Shown piece by piece: positions 14,426 to 21,167 of a stretch of DNA of 24,713 bases. Each line of letters opens with the position of its first letter. The first letter of the stretch is position 1. The position numbers and the translations under genes were made by a program. This DNA is from JAADEM01 sp965371855 (lineage in GTDB: Bacteria > Bacteroidota > Bacteroidia > Bacteroidales > Marinilabiliaceae). The notes beneath the pieces were generated by a model that was given only the letters and a program-made list of their open reading frames with translations, was not told the origin of the DNA and did not search any database. Where the stretch lies: NCBI GenBank assembly GCA_965371855.1, contig CBDUZZ010000068.1, positions 1-24,713 on the forward strand. Reading direction: 5' to 3'.

Positions 14426-16894
14426 ATGCCTAAGAGTCAATTTATAAATCCGGATGAAGCCAGAAAAGCTGGTGAGTTAACCTTTAAGCCTATTCCGATA
14501 AATCAGTACAAAAAGACAATTAAAGAGGAGAAGAAGAACTTCTCAAAAGAAGACTTTCTTCGTATATACCACGATATGGCTTTGATCAGAGAGTTTGAAA
14601 CAATGCTTAACCTGATTAAAACAACCAACGGTTATAACGGAGTGGAGTATAACCATCCGGGACCGGCTCACCTTTCTATTGGTCAGGAAGCCGCTGCTGT
14701 TGGTATGGCTTACACATTAAGTGTTGATGATTTTATCTTCGGTTCACATCGTAGCCATGGTGAGATTCTGGCAAAAGGATTGAGTGCTATTCATAAACTG
14801 GAAGAGAAAGAACTAGAGAAAGTTATGTCAGAGTTCTTTGATGGCTCAACTTTTAGTGTTGTTAAAAATGGGTTTAATGGTGATGTTAAATCACTGGCAA
14901 AGCGTTTCCTGGTGTATGGTACACTTGCTGAGATCTTTGCCCGCGAAACAGGGTTCAACAAAGGTTTGGGTGGAAGTATGCACGCCTTTTTCACTCCTTT
15001 TGGTGTTTATCCTAATAATGCCATTGTAGGTGGTAGTGGTGATATTGCTGTTGGTGCTGCTTTGTATAAGAAGGTAAACCGCAAGCCTGGTATTGTTGTG
15101 GCTAATATTGGTGATGCTTCTATGGCTACAGGGCCTGTTTGGGAAGGCTTAATGTTTGCCGCTATGGATCAATTTAAAAAATTGTGGGAAGGTGATATGA
15201 AAGGAGGTCTGCCTCTTATCATGACAATTATGAATAACCAGTATGGCATGGGTGGACAAACTTGTGGCGAAACAATGGGATATGGTATTGCTGCCAGAAT
15301 TGGTGCCGGTGTTAACGAAGACCAAATGCATTCTGAGCGTGTTGACGGATACAATCCTCTTGCCGTGATTGATGCCTACAAAAGAAAACAAAAGATACTG
15401 GAAGAGAAGAATGGTCCTGTATTGCTTGATGTGCTTACTTATCGTTACAGTGGTCACTCTCCATCGGATGCATCTTCGTACCGTTCAAAAGAGGAAGTAG
15501 AGGCATGGGAAAAACAGGATTGTATATTTGGTTATGAAAATAAACTTGTTGAAGCTGGTGTAGCAACTCAAAAAGAACTGGAGCAGATTAAGGAAGAAGT
15601 GGATACTTTGATTTTGGAAATGTTCAAACTCTCAATTAATGATGAGGTATCACCGCGTATGAACCTTGATAAAAATCCGGAAATTATTGGTGAGATGATG
15701 TTTTCTGATGAGTCGGTTGATAGTATGGAAGACCGTGAGCCGGAAGTGCTAATGTCTCTTGAAGAGAATCCAAGGGTGAAGCAGATCGCCCGTAAAGAGC
15801 GTTTTGCTTTTGATAAGGATGGAAAGCCTTACTCAAAAATGAAACAATATCAGCTTCGTGACGGACTGTTCGAGGCTATTGCCGACAGGTTTTACAAAGA
15901 CCCGACAATGATTGCTTACGGTGAGGAGAATCGTGACTGGGGTGGTGCATTTGCTGTTTATCGCGGGTTGACTGAAGCATTACCTTACCACAGACTTTTT
16001 AATTCACCTATTGCTGAAGCTGCTATTGTTGGTACTGCTATTGGTTATGCAATGTGTGGTGGCAGGGTTGTACCTGAGATTATGTACTGTGACTTCCTGG
16101 GAAGGACCGGAGATGAGGTTTTTAACCAACTTCCTAAATGGCAGGCTATGAGTGGTAACGTACTAAAGATGCCGGTTGTTGTTCGTGTCTCTGTTGGCTC
16201 TAAATATGGTGCTCAGCACTCTCAGGACTGGTCATCACTTGTTGCACACATTCCTGGTTTGAAAGTGGTATTTCCTGTTACTCCGTATGATGCTAAAGGA
16301 CTTATGAACAGTGCTCTTCAGGGTACTGATCCTGTAATATTCTTTGAGAGTCAGCGCGTGTACGATATTGGCGAGCAGTTTCATGAAGGTGGTGTGCCTG
16401 AAGAATATTATGAGATACCTCTCGGAGAGCCTGATATTAAGAGAGAAGGTAAAGATGTTACTATTCTCTCTATTGGTGCCACTCTTTACCGCGCTTTGGA
16501 TGCTGCAAAAGAGCTTGAAGAGAAATACGGAATGAGTTCTGAAGTTATTGATTCACGTTCACTTGTACCATTTAATTATGAGTTGGTTATTGAGTCTGTT
16601 AAGAAAACCGGCCGGATAATTATTACAGGTGACGCCTCGGCAAGAGGGTCGTTCCTAAACGATATGGCACGAAATATTACAGAACTTGCTTTCGACTATC
16701 TTGATGCACCTCCGGTTGTTGTAGGTTCGCGTAACTGGATTACCCCGGCCTTTGAGCTTGAAGACTCTTTCTTCCCACAACCACATTGGATAATTGATGC
16801 TATTCATGAGAAGATTGTACCTTTGAAAGGTCATACTGTGAAAACTAACTTTACGGAAGCTGAACAGATCAGAAGAAATAAAATGGGGGTTTAA
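14426..16894 (+). CDS. Thiamine-diphosphate-dependent dehydrogenase E1, alpha and beta subunits fused
   Basis: The 822-residue E1, which decarboxylates a 2-oxoacid (or cleaves an acetoin-like ketol) on thiamine diphosphate and loads E2. The alpha part (about 45-420) has HLSIGQEA, GSHRSHGEILAKG and the ThDP motif beginning GDAS (229-232) and ending NN (270-271). The beta part (from about 470) has YGEENRDWGG, the AEAAIVGTAIGYA segment with its conserved Glu, PEIMYCDFL, and the C-terminal transketolase-like domain (VIDSRSLVPFN). Fused alpha/beta E1 proteins occur in Bacteroidota, commonly as branched-chain-type enzymes of roughly 660-700 residues. This one is longer, partly from an N-terminal extension (1-42) and an insert around 122-165. 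The exact substrate (pyruvate, branched-chain oxoacid, acetoin or another ketol) cannot be decided here. Confidence 0.88.
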   Translation: MPKSQFINPDEARKAGELTFKPIPINQYKKTIKEEKKNFSKEDFLRIYHDMALIREFETMLNLIKTTNGYNGVEYNHPGPAHLSIGQEAAAVGMAYTLSVDDFIFGSHRSHGEILAKGLSAIHKLEEKELEKVMSEFFDGSTFSVVKNGFNGDVKSLAKRFLVYGTLAEIFARETGFNKGLGGSMHAFFTPFGVYPNNAIVGGSGDIAVGAALYKKVNRKPGIVVANIGDASMATGPVWEGLMFAAMDQFKKLWEGDMKGGLPLIMTIMNNQYGMGGQTCGETMGYGIAARIGAGVNEDQMHSERVDGYNPLAVIDAYKRKQKILEEKNGPVLLDVLTYRYSGHSPSDASSYRSKEEVEAWEKQDCIFGYENKLVEAGVATQKELEQIKEEVDTLILEMFKLSINDEVSPRMNLDKNPEIIGEMMFSDESVDSMEDREPEVLMSLEENPRVKQIARKERFAFDKDGKPYSKMKQYQLRDGLFEAIADRFYKDPTMIAYGEENRDWGGAFAVYRGLTEALPYHRLFNSPIAEAAIVGTAIGYAMCGGRVVPEIMYCDFLGRTGDEVFNQLPKWQAMSGNVLKMPVVVRVSVGSKYGAQHSQDWSSLVAHIPGLKVVFPVTPYDAKGLMNSALQGTDPVIFFESQRVYDIGEQFHEGGVPEEYYEIPLGEPDIKREGKDVTILSIGATLYRALDAAKELEEKYGMSSEVIDSRSLVPFNYELVIESVKKTGRIIITGDASARGSFLNDMARNITELAFDYLDAPPVVVGSRNWITPAFELEDSFFPQPHWIIDAIHEKIVPLKGHTVKTNFTEAEQIRRNKMGV

Positions 16895-16898
16895 AGAT

Positions 16899-17017
16899 GC
16901 CCCTTCCTAACCCTCCCCTGAGGGGAGGGAATTAAAAAATGAATTATGAATTTCTGGGAAAAAACAATAGACCATAAAGCAATTTCCTCCCCCCCTAAGG
17001 GGGATAGAAGGGGGCTT
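16899..17017. repeat. Inverted pair of REP-like hairpins spanning the PHP gene start
   Basis: Copy 1 (16899-16933) contains the 9-bp perfect hairpin CCCTCCCCT-G-AGGGGAGGG. Copy 2 (16981-17017) reads AATTTCCTCCCC...AAGGGGGATAGAAGGGGG and matches the reverse complement of copy 1 in outline. The two form a head-to-head pair with the PHP start codon between them. Copy 2 lies inside the coding sequence and supplies residues 13-24 of the protein. Confidence 0.6.
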
Positions 17018-18169
17018 CTCAAGGTAAACTGCCACCTTCACACACCGCACTCTTTTAGTGCTTTTTGTTGTGTTGAGGAGGCTGTTGAGCAAGCTGCCGA
17101 AGAGGGTGTTAAAGTTATTGGGGTAAATGATTTTTTTACTTTTGATGCTTATGATGCATGGTCGTATCAAACGATTAAGAACAAGATTTTCCCTCTTTTT
17201 AATGTTGAGTTCATCGGGCTTGATTCAGAGAAGAAAGAGAAAGGCCTGCGTGTAAATGATCCGGGCAATCCCGGAAGGACATACCTTAGTGGAAAAGCTT
17301 TGGCCTATCCTGTTGTCCTGCCAAAATCTGATTTAGCAAAAATTGCTCATATCAAAGATCAGAATAATGCTCAGGTAAAAGAGATGATGGAGAAGGTAAA
17401 TGCACTACTTGCTAAAGAGGATGTAAAGCTTTCTCTTAATTTTGATGAGATAAAAAGTGCATTTGCAAAAGAACAGGTGCGTGAGCGCCATCTGGCAAGA
17501 GCTGTCAGAGAGCTTGCTGTGAATAGTTTTTCTTCGGAAAAAGAGCAGTTTGATTTCTTTAAAAAGCTTTTTGGAGGAGAGGAGCTGAAATCAGAATTGT
17601 CTAATGAGGCAGCTGTTGAGAATGAGATTAGGAGTAAATTACTGAAGGCAGGAGGATCTGCTTTTGTTGAGGACGATCCTTCTGTGTTTTTGGATACTGC
17701 TGCCATTCACGATATCATAATTAAAGCGGGTGGCATACCAACATACCCTTTTCTGGCTGATGATGCAAATGGTAACTATACCGATTTTGAAGGTGATTTG
17801 CCTAAAGCAATGGCTGATCTGAAAAAACGTGGCTACTATTCTGTGGAGTTTATCCCCACAAGAAATAATCATGATAAAATGAAAGAGTACGTTACGGCTT
17901 TGGTAAATGAGGGATTTGTTGTAACTTTTGGAACTGAGCATAATGCACCGGGAAAGCAGCCTATAGAAGTTTTTGCCGGAGGTAAAACTCCGTTGGATGA
18001 CGATCTGATGAAGATAAACTATGAGGGTGCCTGCATCCTTGCTGCTCACCAATATCTTTTTGCTACCGAAGGGAAGGGGATTTTGGATGATGCCGGAGTT
18101 TACCTGAAGGATAAGAAAGATGAATTTGTGGAATTGGGTAATAGGTTGATACAATATATAATAAGGTGA
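16946..18169 (+). CDS. PHP-domain metal-dependent hydrolase-like protein
   Basis: A 407-residue protein with a PHP (polymerase and histidinol phosphatase) metal-binding fold. The first metal motif HLHTPH is at residues 30-35, followed by GVNDFFTFDAYDAW and an acidic position in FNVEFIGL. TEHNAPG near residue 330 supplies later ligands. Relatives are trinuclear-metal phosphoesterases, but many are uncharacterised, so phosphatase activity on a sugar phosphate is only a suggestion. The central region (about 120-230) is helical and charged. It lies 51 bp after E1 and 93 bp before the SDR, in the operon. The start is provisional: residues 1-29 precede the domain, and residues 13-24 (SSPPKGDRRG) are encoded by a REP-like repeat. 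There is no signal peptide. Confidence 0.78.
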   Translation: MNFWEKTIDHKAISSPPKGDRRGLLKVNCHLHTPHSFSAFCCVEEAVEQAAEEGVKVIGVNDFFTFDAYDAWSYQTIKNKIFPLFNVEFIGLDSEKKEKGLRVNDPGNPGRTYLSGKALAYPVVLPKSDLAKIAHIKDQNNAQVKEMMEKVNALLAKEDVKLSLNFDEIKSAFAKEQVRERHLARAVRELAVNSFSSEKEQFDFFKKLFGGEELKSELSNEAAVENEIRSKLLKAGGSAFVEDDPSVFLDTAAIHDIIIKAGGIPTYPFLADDANGNYTDFEGDLPKAMADLKKRGYYSVEFIPTRNNHDKMKEYVTALVNEGFVVTFGTEHNAPGKQPIEVFAGGKTPLDDDLMKINYEGACILAAHQYLFATEGKGILDDAGVYLKDKKDEFVELGNRLIQYIIR

Positions 18170-18259
18170 AAGTTTATAAAGTGAAAAGTTCATAAAGTAG
18201 AAAGCATAATAGCTTTACGAACTTGATAAACTTTACAAACTTTATACTTAATAAACTAA
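18166..18259. repeat. Palindromic intergenic repeat, empty form (between PHP and SDR)
   Basis: The left arm GAAAGTTTATAAAGT...GTTCATAAAGTAG (18168-18200) is followed by a 12-nt spacer AAAGCATAATAG. The right arm CTTTACGAACTTGATAAACTTTACAAACTTT (18213-18243) and a short leader then run to the SDR ATG. The arms are imperfect reverse complements. The PHP stop codon is part of the left arm. The next junction carries the same arms around a gene. Confidence 0.65.
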
Positions 18260-18262
18260 AAT

Positions 18263-19339
18263 ATGGATTGGATAGAAATAATACCGGCAGTAAGAATGCT
18301 GGCTTCAAAAAACGAATTGGTTACTTGCAACCTTACTGATGAAAAGGGTGATGTGGCAGGTGTAAACAAAAATACACTGGTGATTGATAATGCAACGGAG
18401 CTTAAAAATTCGTTCGATGATTGGTATAAAAAAAGCAGTGAAACACCGGAGGCTGTAATTATCAAAGGCAAAGGCAAGATTGTAATAACCTTGTCGGATG
18501 TGGTTGGTACACAACGTATCCCCGGACGTATAGTTATTGTTACCGGAGGAGCTCAGGGGTTTGGTGCCGGCATTGCAAATGAGCTGTTTGAAGAGGGTGC
18601 CAATATTATTGTGGCCGATCTTAACGAGGAGGTTGGTGAAGAGATGACTGCTAAGCTAAATGGAAAAGGATATTCCAACAAGGCTCTCTTTGTAAAGACT
18701 GATGTGTCAGATCCTGATTCAGTTGAAAATCTGATAAATGAGACTACTCTCCATTTTGGGGGATTGGATGTGATGATTAGTAACGCCGGAATTCTTCGTG
18801 CAGGAGGGCTTGATGAGATGGATCCGAAAACTTTTGATCTTATGACTAAGGTCAACTATGCCGGTTATTTTTACTGTGCTAAATATTCATCTAAAGTGAT
18901 GAAGATACAGTCGAAATATAGTGACGGTAATCATTTTATGGATATATTGCAGATTAACTCAAAGTCGGGGTTGAAAGGCAGTAACCGTAATTTTGCCTAT
19001 GCCGGTGGTAAGTTTGGTGGTATTGGCCTGACTCAGTCGTTTGCTCTTGAACTGATGCCTGATCAGATTAAGGTTAACTCTATCTGTCCCGGTAACTTCT
19101 TTGATGGCCCATTATGGAGTAATCCTGAAACCGGATTGTTTGTTCAATACCTGAAGGCAGGAAAAGTGCCGGGTGCCAAAACTATTGAGGATGTAAAAAT
19201 GTTTTATGAAAATCAGGTACCGGCCAAGCGAGGCTGTCGCGTGATTGACGTAGTGCGAGCTATCCTTTATGCAATAGAGCAGCAGTACGAAACCGGTCAG
19301 GCCATACCGGTAACCGGTGGTCAGGAGATGCTTAAGTAG
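18263..19339 (+). CDS. SDR oxidoreductase, glucitol-6-phosphate dehydrogenase-like (SrlD/SorD type) with N-terminal extension
   Basis: A 358-residue short-chain dehydrogenase. The Rossmann motif TGGAQGFG is at 94-101 and the catalytic Tyr246/Lys250 are in YAGGK, preceded by the INSKSG serine segment. The stretch INSKSGLKGS...KFGGIGLTQS and the C-terminal PAKRGC...TGQAIPVTGGQEM closely match what I recall of E. coli SrlD, which interconverts glucitol 6-phosphate and fructose 6-phosphate with NAD. Unlike SrlD, it carries about 88 extra N-terminal residues with a small alpha/beta look (VTCNLTDEKG..., PEAVIIKGKGKIVIT). That part may derive from a second enzyme domain, as in aldolase-SDR fusions. 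It is followed, across the four-helix cassette, by a SorE-like gene, which supports a hexitol-phosphate role. The exact substrate is inferred. Confidence 0.83.
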   Translation: MDWIEIIPAVRMLASKNELVTCNLTDEKGDVAGVNKNTLVIDNATELKNSFDDWYKKSSETPEAVIIKGKGKIVITLSDVVGTQRIPGRIVIVTGGAQGFGAGIANELFEEGANIIVADLNEEVGEEMTAKLNGKGYSNKALFVKTDVSDPDSVENLINETTLHFGGLDVMISNAGILRAGGLDEMDPKTFDLMTKVNYAGYFYCAKYSSKVMKIQSKYSDGNHFMDILQINSKSGLKGSNRNFAYAGGKFGGIGLTQSFALELMPDQIKVNSICPGNFFDGPLWSNPETGLFVQYLKAGKVPGAKTIEDVKMFYENQVPAKRGCRVIDVVRAILYAIEQQYETGQAIPVTGGQEMLK

Positions 19340-19374
19340 TTGAAAGTTTATAAAGTTGAAAGTTCATAAAGTAG
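19340..19374. repeat. Left arm of the palindromic repeat flanking the four-helix-bundle gene
   Basis: TTGAAAGTTTATAAAGTTGAAAGTTCATAAAGTAG begins one base after the SDR stop and closely matches the left arm at 18166-18200. AAAGTTTATAAAGTT (19343-19357) is the exact reverse complement of AACTTTATAAACTTT in the right arm (19737-19751). Confidence 0.65.
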
Positions 19375-19427
19375 TTCATATTGTGAAGAATTATTTTATG
19401 TGATTTATCAGCCAATGGCAGAAAGCA

Positions 19428-19727
19428 ATGCTGTTAACTACAAAAGTATATGGTATTTTTGAAAATAGTAAAGATTTTGGATTTAGGGGACAAATTGAAA
19501 GAGCCTCAGTTTCGATAATGAATAATATTGCAGAAGGATATGAGAGACATTCAAATAAAGAGTTCAAACAGTTCTTATTTATAGCAAAAGGGTCATGTGG
19601 AGAAGTTCGTTCAATGCTTCACCTCGCAAAGCAATTAAATAGGATTACTGATGAAGTGTTTGAAGAACTTTATTATCTCTCTGTTGAAATATCAAAATTA
19701 CTTTCAGGTCTAATAAAAACTCTGTAA
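19428..19727 (+). CDS. Four-helix-bundle protein (23S rRNA IVS/S23 family), probably 5'-damaged
   Basis: A 99-residue member of the four-helix-bundle family encoded in 23S rRNA intervening sequences of some bacteria and scattered between genes in others. Diagnostic features are FRGQIERASVSIMNNIAEGYER (split here by no gap), then NKEFKQFLFIAKGS and GEVRSML, with a helical C-terminus (SVEISKLLSGLIKTL). The usual N-terminus, of the form NF-x-DL-x-x-WQKA, is not intact. WQKA lies in frame just upstream of this ATG, DLSA lies in another frame, and KNYFM lies in the original frame behind a GTG at 19383. A +1 and a +2 insertion with an in-frame TGA at 19401 would explain this. The gene interrupts the SDR-SorE part of the operon and is bracketed by repeat arms. 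Its role is unknown, and it is unlikely to belong to the pathway. Confidence 0.8.
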   Translation: MLLTTKVYGIFENSKDFGFRGQIERASVSIMNNIAEGYERHSNKEFKQFLFIAKGSCGEVRSMLHLAKQLNRITDEVFEELYYLSVEISKLLSGLIKTL

Positions 19728-19728
19728 T

Positions 19729-19770
19729 TCTTTACGAACTTTATAAACTTTACAAACTTGATGAACTAAT
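19729..19770. repeat. Right arm of the palindromic repeat flanking the four-helix-bundle gene
   Basis: TCTTTACGAACTTTATAAACTTTACAAACTTGATGAACTAA starts two bases after the four-helix gene stop and runs to the SorE-like ATG. It matches the right arm at 18213-18259 (shared CTTTACGAACTT, AAACTTTACAAACTT). AACTAA lies 4 nt before the ATG. Confidence 0.65.
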
Positions 19771-19773
19771 AAT

Positions 19774-21048
19774 ATGAAAACACAAGCAGTACGACTGTAC
19801 GGAAAAAAAGATTTAAGGCTGGAGGAGTTTGAGCTCCCTGCCATCAAAGATGATGAGATATTGGCAAAAGTAGTTTGCGACAGCATCTGCATGTCGTCTT
19901 ACAAAGCTGCCACACAGGGAACAAATCATAAAAGGGTACCTGATGATGCAGCAGAAAATCCGGTTATTATAGGTCACGAGTTTGCCGGTGAGATTGTTGA
20001 AGTTGGGTCAAAATGGAAAGATGAGTTTCAACATGGTAGTAAATTCTCTATTCAACCGGCACTTAATTTTAAAGATGGTCCGGTTGGAATATTAAGTGCA
20101 CCGGGATATTCATACAAATATATTGGAGGAGATGCAACTTACGTAATTATTCCTGCTGAAGTAATGGAGCTTGGTTGTTTGTTACCTTACAATGGTGAAG
20201 GATTTTATCCTGCCTCATTATCAGAGCCTCTCTCTTGTGTTATTGGTGCTATGCATGCCAACTACCATACTACACCTGGATCATATATTCATAAAATGGA
20301 GATTGTGAATGGAGGTAATTTGGCGATTCTTGCCGGAGTGGGGCCAATGGGGCTGGCAGCTATAAATTATGCGTTGCGACGTGAAGACCGTAAACCGGCC
20401 TTAATGGTTGTAACTGATATTGACCAGACAAGGTTAGACCGTGCTGCGAGTCTCTATACTGTTGAGTTTGCAAAATCGAGAGGAATAGATTTGAGATATG
20501 TTAATACCTCAGAAATGACAAATCCGGTTGATGGGTTAAAAGCAATTACGGAGGGGAAAGGTTATGACGATGTATTTGTTTTTGCACCTGTTGCACCTGT
20601 TATTGAGCAGGCTGATGCTATTCTTGCTTTTGATGGTTGTATGAACTTTTTTGCCGGACCATCTGATCCTAACTTTAAGGCAACTATGAATTTTTATAAT
20701 GTTCATTATGCTTTTACTCATATTGTAGGAACCAGCGGTGGTAACACCGACGATATGAAAGAGGCTTTGGATGTGATGAGTAAAGGATTAGATCCTGCCG
20801 GCCTTGTAACTCACATTGGCGGTATTAATGCAGTAATTGAAACAACACTGAATCTGCCAAATATACCCGGAGGTAAAAAACTTATATATAACCATATTGA
20901 GATGCCACTTACTGCAATTGCTGATTTTGCTGAAAATGGAAAGGATAACCATGTGTATGCAAAACTGCATGAAATATGTGAAAGTCATCAGGGGTTGTGG
21001 TCTGTTGAAGCTGAAAAATACCTTATGGAGAACGCAGCAACACTTTAA
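19774..21048 (+). CDS. Medium-chain zinc-binding dehydrogenase, sorbose-1-phosphate reductase-like (SorE type)
   Basis: A 424-residue MDR/alcohol-dehydrogenase-like protein. The N-terminal catalytic domain has CDSICMSSYKAATQGTNHK (35-53, with Cys35 and Cys39) and GHEF (67-70), the usual positions for catalytic zinc ligands. The four structural-zinc cysteines of classical ADHs are absent. The Rossmann domain carries AGVGPMGLAA (about 187-196) and VVTDID. The N-terminal pattern, including DSICM, NHKRVP and ENPVIIGHEF, closely resembles what I recall of SorE, which reduces L-sorbose 1-phosphate to glucitol 6-phosphate. With the SrlD-like SDR in the same operon this gives a coherent two-step isomerising redox pair. 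The substrate could be another ketose phosphate. The start ATG directly follows the repeat leader, and a strong stem-loop follows the stop codon. Confidence 0.82.
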   Translation: MKTQAVRLYGKKDLRLEEFELPAIKDDEILAKVVCDSICMSSYKAATQGTNHKRVPDDAAENPVIIGHEFAGEIVEVGSKWKDEFQHGSKFSIQPALNFKDGPVGILSAPGYSYKYIGGDATYVIIPAEVMELGCLLPYNGEGFYPASLSEPLSCVIGAMHANYHTTPGSYIHKMEIVNGGNLAILAGVGPMGLAAINYALRREDRKPALMVVTDIDQTRLDRAASLYTVEFAKSRGIDLRYVNTSEMTNPVDGLKAITEGKGYDDVFVFAPVAPVIEQADAILAFDGCMNFFAGPSDPNFKATMNFYNVHYAFTHIVGTSGGNTDDMKEALDVMSKGLDPAGLVTHIGGINAVIETTLNLPNIPGGKKLIYNHIEMPLTAIADFAENGKDNHVYAKLHEICESHQGLWSVEAEKYLMENAATL

Positions 21049-21059
21049 TTTTTATTGTC

Positions 21060-21106
21060 AGTGACGGGGTGAATATTTGTATCAACCAGGTATTCACCCC
21101 GTCACT
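21060..21106. other. Perfect 16-bp stem-loop between the SorE-like and Fsa-like genes
   Basis: AGTGACGGGGTGAATA (21060-21075) pairs perfectly with TATTCACCCCGTCACT (21091-21106) across a 15-nt loop. No U-run follows, so it is not a classical terminator. It could lower expression of, or stabilise mRNA around, the last operon gene, or be a dispersed palindrome. Confidence 0.7.
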
Positions 21107-21122
21107 CTATTGCACAGGGATG

Positions 21123-21167
21123 TCCTTTTAACTTGATGAACTTGACAAACTTTAAAAACTAATTACT
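21123..21167 (+). repeat. AACTTGATGAACTTGACAAACTTT leader repeat upstream of the Fsa-like gene
   Basis: CCTTTTAACTTGATGAACTTGACAAACTTTAAAAACTAATTACT runs up to the ATG. It is the same leader as before E2 (11539-11571) with one extra repeat unit. AACTAA is 5 nt from the start codon. Confidence 0.5.
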
